64,000 nt of DNA from Streptomyces decoyicus (GCF_019880305.1 NZ_CP082301.1:7626001-7690000), one strand, 5' to 3'. Counted from the stretch's first letter, positions 1 through 9,249 are shown. Notes: generated by a model from the sequence alone, not told the origin. Numbers and translations: made by a program.

Positions 1-383
1 GCTGTGGAGGGCGATTCATTCATGAGGCGTATTTCCCTTCGATGGCCTCTGCTGCCGGTCCCGTTCGGACGGCGGCGGGCGAGGCGGTCGGGAGCGTCTT
101 CGGTATCAGCGGAGCTGAAAACGGAACGATGTTCCGGTTAACATACGGAGCGGTGTTCCACTTTGTCAACGGCCGCCGGGGGAGCGGTGCATGGGTGCCC
201 GCGACAAGCCCCTACGGGTGAGGTGCCGGCCCGAAGCAAGGGCGCCGACGCGCTGCGCACGACCAGCAGACGCGGTTCAACTGGCCGCGCACAGGCCGCC
301 GTTCTCGACTGGATGCGAGCTGCGGCGAGGCGAGAGAGCCGTTTTCAAGAAGCAGGCTGTGCCTGATCGGTCGGGACGTCATC
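1..383. other. intergenic left edge, no gene seen
   Basis: No convincing coding sequence is seen before the first membrane-protein gene. The short open frames here have unconvincing composition and no family motifs. The notable content is a pair of palindromes described separately. The left edge may be the upstream region of a gene lying outside the window. Confidence 0.4.
122..160. promoter_or_regulatory. tandem palindromic operators, TetR-like
   Basis: CGGAACGATGTTCCG at 122-136 is a perfect 6+6 inverted repeat around a 3-nt centre. A degenerate copy, CGGAGCGGTGTTCCA, lies at 146-160. The centres are 24 bp apart, a little over two helical turns, which would place two bound dimers on nearly the same DNA face. 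Two-dimer arrays of this kind are common for TetR-family repressors. No such regulator is in the window, so it may lie beyond the left edge. The repeats are seen directly; the regulator class is inference. Confidence 0.4.
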
Positions 384-914
384 ATGGTGGGCGTGATGCC
401 TGATCCGCGCAGTGCACCGCCACCCCTCCCGGGCGGGCCCTCGGCCGGGGACGAGTCCGAGGCGGACCGTGAGCCGCCGGCGGTCCTGGAGCTGTACAAG
501 CTGGCCGTGGAAATGGCCGACCGGGTGTCCGCGCGGCGGGGCCAGGCGAACGTCTTCTTCCTCTCCATCCAGACGGCCTTCGTCAGCGTGATCGGCGTGG
601 CCTTACCGAATCTGCGACATGATCCGCTGTGGGTCGCGCCGGTCATCGCCCTGGCGGGGGTGGCGATCTCGATGACCTGGTGGCTGCAACTGCGTAGCTA
701 TCGCGACCTGAACCGCGCGAAGTTCGTGGTCATCCACGCGATCGAGACGCAGCTCCCGGTGCGGGTCTTCACCGATGAGTGGGCGCATCTGACGCGCGCA
801 CCTGCGATCCCCAGAAGGGTGCGCTACGCCGAACTCGGTTTCAGTGAGCGGATGATCCCCTGGATCTTCGTTCTCTTGCATGGCCTGCTGTGCTTGGGCA
901 GGCTGCTCGCATGA
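384..914 (+). CDS. RipA-like small membrane protein
   Basis: A 176-residue protein with a Pro/Glu-rich N-terminus, a helical stretch with Arg-rich text (MADRVSARRGQAN), two adjacent hydrophobic segments at about residues 55-105, the motif WLQLRSYRDLNRAKF just after them, and a last hydrophobic helix at the C-terminus. This matches a family of octameric membrane proteins named after RipA that is common in Streptomyces; the molecular function is not known to me. Its stop overlaps the next start (ATGA), so the two are translationally coupled. It carries a TTA leucine codon at 603-605, which in Streptomyces makes translation dependent on the bldA tRNA. The start is the first ATG of the frame; ATG at 396 is an alternative. 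Confidence 0.65.
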   Translation: MVGVMPDPRSAPPPLPGGPSAGDESEADREPPAVLELYKLAVEMADRVSARRGQANVFFLSIQTAFVSVIGVALPNLRHDPLWVAPVIALAGVAISMTWWLQLRSYRDLNRAKFVVIHAIETQLPVRVFTDEWAHLTRAPAIPRRVRYAELGFSERMIPWIFVLLHGLLCLGRLLA

Positions 915-1213
915 CCTACCTACGTGACGACGCACGACTCATCAGGTCCCACCTGCCCCCGCACGCCCGGCCGCCGCAAGACGCCGAGGCGCTGTTCCTC
1001 CTGTACGCGGTGCTCATGCGGGCCAAGGGCGAGCACGTCACGGAGGCGGATGTGCACGACGCCTGGGCGGCCTGGACGGAGATGCGCAACCCGGACCACG
1101 CCGCGCTCGTACCGTTCGATGCCCTGGATGAGGCGACCCAGCGTCAGGATCTGCCATATGCCGAGGCCATTCGGGCCGCAGCGGGTGAGCGCGGAGTGTC
1201 CGGGGCGCCGTGA
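911..1213 (+). CDS. hypothetical protein coupled to RipA-like gene
   Basis: A small soluble, helical, acidic protein of 100 residues starting MTYLRDDARLIRSHLPP. The ATG at 911 overlaps the TGA of the preceding membrane-protein gene, which fixes the start. No catalytic motif is visible. The text AEALFLLYAVLMRAKGEHVTEADVHDAWAAW suggests a compact helical bundle. Similar short proteins occur next to RipA-like genes in actinobacteria, from memory only. It may be the cytosolic partner of the membrane protein. Confidence 0.6.
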   Translation: MTYLRDDARLIRSHLPPHARPPQDAEALFLLYAVLMRAKGEHVTEADVHDAWAAWTEMRNPDHAALVPFDALDEATQRQDLPYAEAIRAAAGERGVSGAP

Positions 1214-1268
1214 TGCGTACGGCCGACCACCGCCGCTTTCACCGCCGCGCGCCGCGCACACCCGTCCT

Positions 1269-1955
1269 TCACGCTGCGCTCCGAACGACCCTCTGGGTCT
1301 GCCATGCAGTGATGCGCCGGATGATGACAACGACCAGCACACCGGCGGCTGCGTCGAGCATCGTGCCCAGGGTGGACAGGTTCGCGGCGCGCAGCAGCCC
1401 CTCCTCGGTGATCTCCTCCGCCAGGTAGAACTGTGCGACGGACCGGCCGATGATCGTGCTGGCCACGAGCAGCGCCCACCAGACGACGACCAGGCCGCCG
1501 GGGACCGGCCGCCGGGCCGCGCTGGCCTTCCAGATGTCCGAGACGACCTGGTACGGAACCCACAGGTTGGCCACCGGGATGAACCAGCCGCCGACCACCC
1601 AGCCCCGGGACCGACGCTGGGCCGCGGTACCGCCGAACAACTCGGCGTTGACCCGCGCCCGCCACAACCAGACCAGGAACACCACGCCGGCGGAGATCCA
1701 CACCACGAGCGTCGTGATCGACACCAGGCTGGAGAAGGAATCGGCCGCCTCGAGGTCCGCGACCGTCGCCGTCCCGGCCTTGAAGTCGTGGACGACGTGG
1801 TAGATGCCCCAGTCGGACACCGAGGCCAAGACTTCTCCCACGAGCACCAGCACGATCAGTGTCGCCGCGGCGGCCGCCGTGCCGGTCACCGTCCTGTACC
1901 GCTCCGGACCGGCCGGGCTCGCGCTCGTAGGTGTGCCCTGCTGCGAACCGTCCAT
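1269..1955 (-). CDS. DUF4328 family membrane protein
   Basis: An integral membrane protein of 228 residues. A short polar N-terminus is followed by hydrophobic segments, and the hallmark RRSRGWVVGGWFIPVANLWVPYQVVSDIW sits between helices, as in DUF4328 proteins of Streptomyces. The ATG at 1955 (MDGSQQGTPTS) is preferred; the frame extends upstream to 1988 without support. Function is unknown. It converges on the 911-1213 gene. Confidence 0.7.
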   Translation of the reverse strand: MDGSQQGTPTSASPAGPERYRTVTGTAAAAATLIVLVLVGEVLASVSDWGIYHVVHDFKAGTATVADLEAADSFSSLVSITTLVVWISAGVVFLVWLWRARVNAELFGGTAAQRRSRGWVVGGWFIPVANLWVPYQVVSDIWKASAARRPVPGGLVVVWWALLVASTIIGRSVAQFYLAEEITEEGLLRAANLSTLGTMLDAAAGVLVVVIIRRITAWQTQRVVRSAA

Positions 1956-2093
1956 GATTCCCCCGAATCCCGTGCAACGGCTGAACAAGCCTTGCGGGAC
2001 ACTACTCCGCAGTGGCCTGACATGTCCCCCGTTTCCAGCTTCTGGGGGCGTGCGGGGCTGTCACGCTGACGCCCCGGTGAGGGGAGGCCGGCG

Positions 2094-3794
2094 CTACCGG
2101 AGGCCGAGAGCTTGCAGCGCCCGGAACACGAGCCACAACACCAGGCCCACGGCCACGACCAGCGCGACGCCTTTCCCCAACGCCGTCTGCATGGCGAAAG
2201 AAGCCCTCAACACCATCGTCCGCCTACGCACCCCCACCGACGCCAGAGCCGCCTTCAAGGCGCGGACCGTCTGGTGCGCGGGCGTGCTCAGAGTCATCGA
2301 CACCAGACCGGCTTCTTTGCCGCGGGCCACGAGGCGCGCGAGCCTGCCCCGCCGTCGCGTGGCGCCGGGCACGCGCCCCACCGGGTGCACCCGGGGCGTC
2401 CACTCGGGGTCGAAGGCGATGACCGCGGAGATCCAAGAGCCGCCCGCGGTCACCTCGTTCAGCCGGGACGGCGTCGGCAGGTGCTCGTCCAGCCGCTCGG
2501 CCACGCCCGGCAGTCCGCCGGGCGCCAGCAGGACCAGCTTCCGCGCGGGCTGGGTGGCGCGGGCCTGCCCGACCTCCCACCACAGCCCCTCGCCCAATCC
2601 CAGGCCCAGCACGATGAGTTGGGACAGCTCCATCAGCCGCAGGACCACAGGCTGCCAGTCGTCCTGCGGCAGATAGAACCGCGCCGCCCCCAGGTGCGGC
2701 AGCGGCTCCCCGGGTCTGCCCACCGCGATCACGGGGCCGAAGGCGCCCAGCGCCCCTGCGAGCTGCTCCTCCCGCGAATGGAGGTTGACCGGCGCCCCGT
2801 CGTCGACCCTGGCCGCGGTGTCGTCGTCGGCGAAGCTGCGCAGGTAGAGCACGGGTTGACGGCCGTCGGCCAGCAACGCCTGGGCCGCGCTGCGCGCCGA
2901 GCGCGGGCGGCAGTGGCGCAGGGTCAGGACACCGGCTCCCAGCGCGGCCAGGCCGCCGAGCAGCAGGAGCACCTGCGTCTCCAACGGCAGCTTGTAGCCC
3001 CGCTGCTGCGCCATGGTGACCGCGAAGGTGCCCGTCGCGAACAGCGCGTATCCGGCCCAGCTGCCCACCAGGAACACCGGTCGCCGCCACCACGGCTGAT
3101 GCGGGACGAACCGGCTGACCACGTCGACGATTTCCGCGGCGCCCGATCGGCGACGTTGCCGCAGCCAGAGCGTGGGCACCAGGAGCACCCCGGCGGGCAC
3201 CGCCCAGTACAGCGCGGCCGCTGTCGATGAGCTGACTTCCCGGTCGAGCCCCGCACGGTCCTTTTCGATCTCCGCGGCCAGCCCGGCGACATGCTCGCGG
3301 GCCAGGGAAACCCTGCCCTCCTCGGCGTAGCCGGCGGCGGCGGAGATCACCGACCGGCTTCCCCCCGACGGGGCGTTCTGCTGGAACCAGGCGTCGCTCC
3401 GCAGGAGGTGAGCGCGTGCGGACAGTGGCCCGTCGGCGTAGTGGTCCAGCGCGGCGACGAAGGCAGCAGCCCGCGACGGGGCGTCGCCGAAGCGGTCGCG
3501 GGCCCGCAGGTCCAGGAACGCGGTGACCGCCATGTGCAGCGCGATGTAGGTCGTGACGACCGTGATCGCCGTGATCAGCCGGGCAAACGCCCGTAAGCCG
3601 GAAGACACCTCAACCCACCCCAACCCACCTTGTTCACCTAGCCGGAGCACTTGCCGGAGCATCGCCGTCAGGCGCCGAGCGCGTCCAGTGGTACCACCTC
3701 GCTCCTCAGACCGTGGCCGGTTTCCGGGCAGAGCCCCGAACCAGGCGGCTACCGCGGGGTGTTCGCCGGTGTTCGAGCCCGTTTGCTGTTGCAT
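2094..3794 (-). CDS. multi-pass membrane protein with TIR-like cytosolic domain
   Basis: A large protein with a hydrophobic segment near the N-terminus, two or three more in the middle and one at the extreme C-terminus. Between them lies a soluble domain with PVLYLRSFADDD, then EEQL, GPVIAVGRPGE, and a SQLIVLGLGLGEGLWWEVGQA stretch. This order (strand plus SF.DD, a short linker, then a buried strand and a WE motif) resembles TIR-like or TIR_2-like domains of bacterial membrane proteins, but I cannot confirm the fold. The start is uncertain: ATG at 3794 (MQQQTGSNTG) and ATG at 3662 (MLRQVLRLGE) both fit, and neither has a clear ribosome site. The true function is unknown. Confidence 0.55.
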   Translation of the reverse strand: MQQQTGSNTGEHPAVAAWFGALPGNRPRSEERGGTTGRARRLTAMLRQVLRLGEQGGLGWVEVSSGLRAFARLITAITVVTTYIALHMAVTAFLDLRARDRFGDAPSRAAAFVAALDHYADGPLSARAHLLRSDAWFQQNAPSGGSRSVISAAAGYAEEGRVSLAREHVAGLAAEIEKDRAGLDREVSSSTAAALYWAVPAGVLLVPTLWLRQRRRSGAAEIVDVVSRFVPHQPWWRRPVFLVGSWAGYALFATGTFAVTMAQQRGYKLPLETQVLLLLGGLAALGAGVLTLRHCRPRSARSAAQALLADGRQPVLYLRSFADDDTAARVDDGAPVNLHSREEQLAGALGAFGPVIAVGRPGEPLPHLGAARFYLPQDDWQPVVLRLMELSQLIVLGLGLGEGLWWEVGQARATQPARKLVLLAPGGLPGVAERLDEHLPTPSRLNEVTAGGSWISAVIAFDPEWTPRVHPVGRVPGATRRRGRLARLVARGKEAGLVSMTLSTPAHQTVRALKAALASVGVRRRTMVLRASFAMQTALGKGVALVVAVGLVLWLVFRALQALGLR

Positions 3795-4503
3795 CCGTCG
3801 GAGGCGGTCCAGCGGCGGGCGGAGGGGTATCACGCGCCCGCACCCCCGCCGCTGCCTCCTGCTCGGGCCACCGGCAGCAGTCCGCAGCCCCAGTCCGCAG
3901 TCCGCCCTGACGTGCACCGCCGGGCGCAAGTGAACATCGGGGGAACGGGACGCAACACCCTGGTGAAGGGCAGGGGTTCCGAAGAACCGGGGCGCTCGCG
4001 AAAGCGCTCTTTCGATCTCGCCCTCTAGGGCGTACGCCTGGGCACGTCGTGGCGTTCAATGCGCCAATTACCTTTATATGAATGTGCTTGACCATGGCTT
4101 GACCTCCGGGCGTGAGGTAATCTCCAGGCAAAGAGGTGTTCGCGGTAGCCAAGTGGGCCGCCGACGCGTTGACGCAGTGGCACGCATGCGGTCGGGCCAA
4201 CGGCCGCATCAATCGGGGGAGATGCGCTGATGGAGTGGCGACGGATCCCACCCGATGCCGGGCGCCGGTCGACACAGTCGCTCCCGGACCACAGACGTTC
4301 CCGCTCCTACTGCTATGCGGTGGTGACGCGCTCCGCGCTGTAGACGCGAGCGCCGTCCCCTCTCGGGTCGCCTCTTCGCGTCAACGATGACGCGGGAAGC
4401 GCCGGCTGTCCGCCCTTCGGACACGCCGGCACACGTCCCTTCCACTGATGACCTGAACACACCGCGCCCCAAGCACGCTTGTGGGCGCAGGAGAAAGGCC
4501 ACC
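3795..4503. other. long intergenic region without recognised gene
   Basis: About 700 nt between the divergent membrane-protein gene and the carbonic anhydrase gene. Open frames here lack family motifs. A less G+C-rich patch near 4060-4130 could hold promoters. No riboswitch, tRNA or terminator was recognised. A ribosome binding site (GGAGAAAGG) lies just upstream of 4504. Confidence 0.4.
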
Positions 4504-5097
4504 ATGAAGTCCCTGGTTGACAACGCACGATCCTTCACGACGCACGTCACGGAGCGTGCCGAGGAGTTCCGCGCCCTCGAGGCCGGTCAGAGCCCAGAAG
4601 TTCTCTTCATCACCTGTTCCGACTCACGCGTGGTGCCGTCCCTGATCACCGGCGCACGGCCGGGGGAACTGTTCGAGCTGCGGACGGCGGGCAATATCGT
4701 GCCCGAGTACAGCAGCGACCGGCCCAGCGGCGAGACGGCCACCATCGAGTACGCCGTGCGGGTGCTGGGCATCCGCGACGTCATCGTGTGCGGACACTCC
4801 CACTGTGGGGCGGTCAACGCCCTGGTGAGCGGGGACGATCTCTCCGGCGTGCCCGCCGTACAGGGCTGGCTGGAGCACGCGGCCTCCCAGCCCGAGACGA
4901 CCACACCCCCTTCCCCCGACCTGGCAGAGGCGGTCCAGCGTCACGCGGTCGCCCAGCTGGAGCGGCTGCACGCCCACCCCTGCATCGCGGAACGGGTCGA
5001 GGCGGGATCTTTGAGGGTGCACGCCTGGTACTACGAGGTGCACACCGGTGCAGTGAAGGAGTACGAGCCGGGCGACAAGTCCTTCCGGCCGCTGTGA
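4504..5097 (+). CDS. beta-class carbonic anhydrase
   Basis: This 197-residue enzyme interconverts CO2 and bicarbonate in the cytosol. The beta-class zinc site is complete: CSDSR at residues 38-42 (zinc Cys38, Asp40-Arg42 dyad) and HSHC at 98-101 (His98, Cys101). The rest of the family signature (GELFELRTAGNIVP, ATIEYAVRVLG) is present. The start is set at the ATG at 4504 because it has a strong GGAGAAAGG site and the upstream extension is unlike the family. A SulP transporter gene follows after 73 nt, so the pair probably works together in bicarbonate supply. Confidence 0.93.
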   Translation: MKSLVDNARSFTTHVTERAEEFRALEAGQSPEVLFITCSDSRVVPSLITGARPGELFELRTAGNIVPEYSSDRPSGETATIEYAVRVLGIRDVIVCGHSHCGAVNALVSGDDLSGVPAVQGWLEHAASQPETTTPPSPDLAEAVQRHAVAQLERLHAHPCIAERVEAGSLRVHAWYYEVHTGAVKEYEPGDKSFRPL

Positions 5098-5170
5098 CCC
5101 GCACCCGCCCGCCCCACGGGCCTCCGCGTACCCCTCCCTTTCCGCTTCCGCTGTGCGAGGAAGTCCACTG

Positions 5171-6628
5171 ATGCTCTCCACCCTCAAAAAGACCGCAGAC
5201 CTGCGGCGTGACGTCCTCTCCTCCCTCGTCGTCTTCCTGGTCGCCCTGCCCCTGTGCGTGGGAGTGGCCGTAGCCTCCGGAGTGCCCGCCGAACTCGGCC
5301 TGATCACCGGCATCGTCGGTGGCCTGATCGTCGGCTTCCTGCCCGGCAGCAGCCTCCAGGTCAGCGGTCCTGCCGCCGGCCTGACCGTCCTGGTCTTCGA
5401 GGCGGTCCAAGAATTCGGCCTCGGCGTTCTCGGGGCCATCGTGTTGATCGCCGGTCTTGTCCAACTCGCCCTGGGAGCCCTGCGGTTCGGGCGGTTCTTC
5501 CGTGCGATCACGGTAGCCGTCGTCCAGGGCATGCTGGCCGGCATCGGACTGGTTCTGATCTTCGGTCAGCTCTACACCATGGCCGACGTCAAGCAGCCCC
5601 GCTCCGGGATCGACAAGATCTTGGGAGTGCCACACCTGGTCACCGAGATCGCCACCTCCAGCGATGCGCTGACCGCGTTCGCCATCGGGGCGGCCACCAT
5701 CGCCGTGCTCGTGCTGTGGAAGAAACTCCCCTCCCAGGCCCAGATGGTTCCCGCACCGCTTGCCGCGGTCGCCCTGGCCACGGCCGCTACCGCGGTTGCC
5801 GGCTGGTCCGTGCCCCGCGTCGAGGTACAAGGACTCCTCTCGGCCATCCAGCCGCCCGGCATGGCCGACTTCACCTCGCTTGCCAGCCTCGCCGGTCTCG
5901 GTACGGTGCTCGCCTTCGCTCTCATCGCCTCGGCCGAGAGCCTCTTCAGCGCCGCCGCCGTCGACCGCATGCACGACGGCCCACGCACCGACTACGACAA
6001 GGAACTGATGGCCCAGGGCGTGGGCAACACCGTCTGCGGCATCCTCGGCGCCCTGCCCTTGACCGCGGTCATCGTGCGCAGCGCGGCCAACGTCCAGGCC
6101 GGGGCCAGGACGAAGCTCTCCCGCATCCTGCACGGACTGTGGCTCGTGCTGTTCGCCGCCCTCCTGCCCGCCGCGATCGGCATCATCCCGCTGGCCGCGC
6201 TCGCCGGGGTCCTCGTCCATGCCGGCTGCAAACTCGTCCCCGTCAAGGACCTCCTGCCCCTGTGGCGCGCGCACCGCGGCGAGGCCGTTGTCCTGGCCAT
6301 CACCGCGATCGCCATCATCACCACCAACATGTTCGAAGGCGTCCTCCTCGGCCTCGCCCTCGCCGTGATCAAGTGCGCCTGGGAGACCTCGCACCTCCAC
6401 CTCGACGTGCACGAGGCGACCGGTGGCCGGCTCATCGTCACCCTCACCGGTTCGGCCACCTTCCTCCGTCTGCCCCGGATGCTGGAAACCCTCGAAGCGT
6501 TGCCCAAGGACCGCCCGGTCGAGCTGGACCTCTCCGAGTTGCGCCACCTCGACCACGCCTGCCGTATGACGTTGGAGAACTGGGCGGAGCAGCGGGGAAC
6601 CACGATCGGGATGCTCGCGAAAGTCTGA
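5171..6628 (+). CDS. SulP family anion transporter, probable bicarbonate carrier
   Basis: A 485-residue integral membrane protein with around ten or more hydrophobic segments. The N-terminal signature RRDVLSSLVVFLVALPLCVG and the glycine-rich SGPAAGLTVLVFEAV are typical of SulP carriers. A short C-terminal region from about residue 415 (GGRLIVTLTGSATFLRLP, then VELDLSELRHLDH) resembles a compact STAS domain. SulP carriers move sulfate, bicarbonate or other anions; the adjacent carbonic anhydrase argues for bicarbonate. The ATG at 5171 has an AGGAAG site. A hairpin terminator lies 80 nt downstream. Confidence 0.88.
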   Translation: MLSTLKKTADLRRDVLSSLVVFLVALPLCVGVAVASGVPAELGLITGIVGGLIVGFLPGSSLQVSGPAAGLTVLVFEAVQEFGLGVLGAIVLIAGLVQLALGALRFGRFFRAITVAVVQGMLAGIGLVLIFGQLYTMADVKQPRSGIDKILGVPHLVTEIATSSDALTAFAIGAATIAVLVLWKKLPSQAQMVPAPLAAVALATAATAVAGWSVPRVEVQGLLSAIQPPGMADFTSLASLAGLGTVLAFALIASAESLFSAAAVDRMHDGPRTDYDKELMAQGVGNTVCGILGALPLTAVIVRSAANVQAGARTKLSRILHGLWLVLFAALLPAAIGIIPLAALAGVLVHAGCKLVPVKDLLPLWRAHRGEAVVLAITAIAIITTNMFEGVLLGLALAVIKCAWETSHLHLDVHEATGGRLIVTLTGSATFLRLPRMLETLEALPKDRPVELDLSELRHLDHACRMTLENWAEQRGTTIGMLAKV

Positions 6629-6707
6629 CCCCGGCCACGCATGCCGAACGCGCGGCCTGCGGGCAGCCGGCCCGCACAGCAGACGCGCATGACTCATGCA
6701 CGGTGCT

Positions 6708-6735
6708 GCCCCTCGCCCGGCATCGGGCGAGGGGC
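6708..6735 (+). terminator. hairpin terminator after SulP gene
   Basis: Perfect 12-bp inverted repeat GCCCCTCGCCCG / CGGGCGAGGGGC around a 4-nt loop, 80 nt after the transporter stop. There is no U-tract, as is usual in Streptomyces. Confidence 0.75.
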
Positions 6736-6889
6736 GGAGCGGCGAGTCGTCACTCAGGGTCGGAATCGCGGCTGATCGAGCGGGCTGCGGGCCCCGGCCC
6801 GGTGTGTAGCCGAAGGTTCTGCCCCGAAACCAGTTATCTGGAGCGATGGTCTGCGCTGGCCGACCGACCTTCGTTGCCGAAATGGACTG

Positions 6890-7867
6890 GTGGGCACTGT
6901 GGGACACGAAGCGAAGAAGAGAACCCCCTACAAGGGCACATCGTCGAAGGCGATCCTTCATCAATACGACTTCTTGGGTGACTTCTACCGGCTGACCCTG
7001 GGACCCGAGCTCGTCTTTTCCTACGGCATGTGGGAGGAGGACGACACACTCGACTCGGCTCAGGTCCGAAAGCTCGATCACCACGCCGAGGCGGCCCGCG
7101 CCGTGGGCGCGGAACGTGTGCTCGACATCGGCTGCGGGTACGGCAGCCTCCTGCGCCGGCTGGTGGAAACCCATCACGTCGAGCACGCGGTAGGGATCAC
7201 CATGAGTCCCGCCCAGGCCGCGTGGGCCCGTGACCAGCACTGGCCGGGCTGCGAGGTCCGGGTCGAGAACTGGTTCGATCACGAACCGGGCGGGCCCTAT
7301 GACGCCATCATCGCGATCGAGGTGATCGAGCACTGCGCCGGGAACACCATGTGGCGCACCCAGCGCGTCGCCCGGTACCGGGAATTCTTCCAGCGCTGCC
7401 ATTCCTGGCTGCGGCCGGCCGGGCGCCTGTCCGTACAGGCCAACGCCTGGAACGAGCGCGGGTGGCTCGCCTCCCTGGTACTGCCTCCCCAGCAATTGAC
7501 CCCGGACAGGAGTGGCGGCACCCGCGAAGGTCTCGGCTTCAAGGACATCCTCGGCGGCGTCAAGAACGTACGCGAGGGCCTGCACGCATCGCGGAAGGTG
7601 TACCCCGAGTGCTTTCTGCCGACCCGGGACGAATTGATCGAAGCCAGCCGCGGCTTGTTCGGCATCGTGGAGGAGCGGAGCGATCCTGACGACGGCGTGG
7701 CCACGGTGCGCAGCTGGTTGGAAAAGGCAGAGGCCAACCGCGTACGCGGAGCGGAACTCATCGGGGAGAGCGCGGTCTCCGACATCATCCGGGAGCAGAA
7801 AACCGCCCTCAGGTTCCTGCGCGAGGGCCGCTTCACCGTCGTCCGCATGGTCTTCGAGAAACTGTGA
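6890..7867 (+). CDS. CFA/mycolate-type SAM-dependent methyltransferase
   Basis: A class I SAM methyltransferase of about 325 residues. The N-terminal text YDFLGDFYRLTLGPELVFSYGMW is the substrate-side signature of cyclopropane-fatty-acid and mycolic-acid synthases. Motif I is VLDIGCGYGSLLRRL, followed by GITMSPAQAAWA and a FDAI-like DAIIAIEVIEH. It should transfer a methyl or methylene group to an unsaturated or small lipid-like substrate. GTG starts at 6890 or 6899 are both possible. It is monocistronic, 262 nt after the transporter, and converges on the erythromycin-esterase-like gene. Confidence 0.82.
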   Translation: MGTVGHEAKKRTPYKGTSSKAILHQYDFLGDFYRLTLGPELVFSYGMWEEDDTLDSAQVRKLDHHAEAARAVGAERVLDIGCGYGSLLRRLVETHHVEHAVGITMSPAQAAWARDQHWPGCEVRVENWFDHEPGGPYDAIIAIEVIEHCAGNTMWRTQRVARYREFFQRCHSWLRPAGRLSVQANAWNERGWLASLVLPPQQLTPDRSGGTREGLGFKDILGGVKNVREGLHASRKVYPECFLPTRDELIEASRGLFGIVEERSDPDDGVATVRSWLEKAEANRVRGAELIGESAVSDIIREQKTALRFLREGRFTVVRMVFEKL

Positions 7868-7998
7868 CGCCACCGCCCCCCAACTTCGGCACACGAGGCC
7901 TGCGCACCACCGGCACCGCTCAGCGCCCGCCCCGAGCCGAACCGATGTGGAAGCTGACCTTGGTCGCGGCGCTCGCCATATGCCCCGAGCGGCGGTGC

Positions 7999-9249
7999 TC
8001 AGGTCTCCATGGGCGGCAGGAGGCGGGAGCAGGTCGAGCGGGCGACGAACGCGATGCCGTCGTAGTCGTCGGCCGGCACGAGCGGTGCCACATGGAGGCG
8101 ATAGACGAACCGCGGCACGTGGGCACCGAAGCTGCGCTGCATCTGCGGGGCGCGCAGCCACTGTGCGGCTTCGGGCGACGGGCCGGCGGCGCGCAGGTCG
8201 GCGTAGTAGTCGCCGGGTACGGCGCCCGCGAGCCGCGCTTCGACGGACCGCATTCCCGTACCGATCCGGTGCCGGCGCGGCGGGCCCTGAAGGTCGTGGC
8301 CGCGGCGGGCGAGGAAGGAGCCCTTGCCGAAGAGCAGGGCCAGCGCGTAGTAGCCGTCGCCGTAGCGCTCCCGGAGTCTGCTGCCGAGTGCGGGCACCCC
8401 GTCGCCGTACGTGCCCTTCGCGAGGTGTCCGTTGTGCGCCCAGACGATGACGCGCGCCTGGGGGCTGCCGTCGACGAGCCGGGACACGGCGTCGGCCATG
8501 TAGCGGTCACGGACGGCGAACACGCTGTCCTCCCCGGAGCGCAGGTCGGGCGAGCGGGTCACCAGATCGGCGGCGCGCACGAGGATCCGCGCGTGCTCCA
8601 GGGCTTCGTCCGCGGCATCCACCGTGGTGCGCCGGGCGAACTTCTGCCGGTGGTCCTCCAGGAAGCCGGCAAGAGCCTCGGCGCGGCGCAGGAAGGCCTG
8701 CTCCGGGTCGGGCCGTGAAGCGGGGTGGGCCCGCGCCGGCACCTCCAGCTCGCGCACGTCCTCCGCCCGCTCGGGCGCCACCTGGCGCAGGAAGGCGGCG
8801 ACGGCGTCGACCGAGTCGGCGCAGCGCTGCGGATCCGTGCCGACGAAGCGCACCCGCCGGTCCTCGGGGAGCGCGCGGTTGTGGGCGCGCAGCCACTCGA
8901 CGAGATCGAGCATCTCCTCGGTGCGCCAGGTCCAGAAGCCCAGGCGGGTGATGAGGCGCGCGGGGTCACCGATACCGTGCCGCACATACGCGTCCAGGGC
9001 GCGCGCGGCGGACGCGCTGGCCTCCATGGCGAGGGTGGTGAAGCCCGCCTCGCGCACCAGGAACTCTATGATCCGGTGCTTCAGCAGAAAGAACTCGCGG
9101 GTGCCGTGGGTGGATTCGCCCAGACCGACGATCCGCGCGTCCCGCAGAGAATCACCCAGCGGTCCGAGGTCCTCGGGCGGACCGCCCGGGGTCAGCGTGC
9201 CGAGAGGCCTGACGTGCTCGGTCAGCCAGCGAGCGATGTTGTCGGGCAC
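7999..9249 (-). CDS. erythromycin esterase family protein
   Basis: A 416-residue protein with the erythromycin-esterase fold signatures: VGLGESTHGTREFFLLKHR near residues 41-59 with the active-site Glu and His, FVGTDPQ, and VIVWAHNGHLAKG near residue 270. Family members hydrolyse macrolide lactones or other esters; many Streptomyces homologues have no proven resistance role. The GTG start at 9249 lies 98 nt inside the upstream phosphatase gene. It is the last gene of a three-gene minus-strand operon. Confidence 0.88.
   Translation of the reverse strand: MPDNIARWLTEHVRPLGTLTPGGPPEDLGPLGDSLRDARIVGLGESTHGTREFFLLKHRIIEFLVREAGFTTLAMEASASAARALDAYVRHGIGDPARLITRLGFWTWRTEEMLDLVEWLRAHNRALPEDRRVRFVGTDPQRCADSVDAVAAFLRQVAPERAEDVRELEVPARAHPASRPDPEQAFLRRAEALAGFLEDHRQKFARRTTVDAADEALEHARILVRAADLVTRSPDLRSGEDSVFAVRDRYMADAVSRLVDGSPQARVIVWAHNGHLAKGTYGDGVPALGSRLRERYGDGYYALALLFGKGSFLARRGHDLQGPPRRHRIGTGMRSVEARLAGAVPGDYYADLRAAGPSPEAAQWLRAPQMQRSFGAHVPRFVYRLHVAPLVPADDYDGIAFVARSTCSRLLPPMET

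Noticed and set aside
4814..8161. A very long open frame on the minus strand over the carbonic anhydrase, SulP and methyltransferase genes
   Set aside because: It lies antisense to three well-supported genes; its composition is typical of open antisense frames in high-G+C DNA, and it has no motif.
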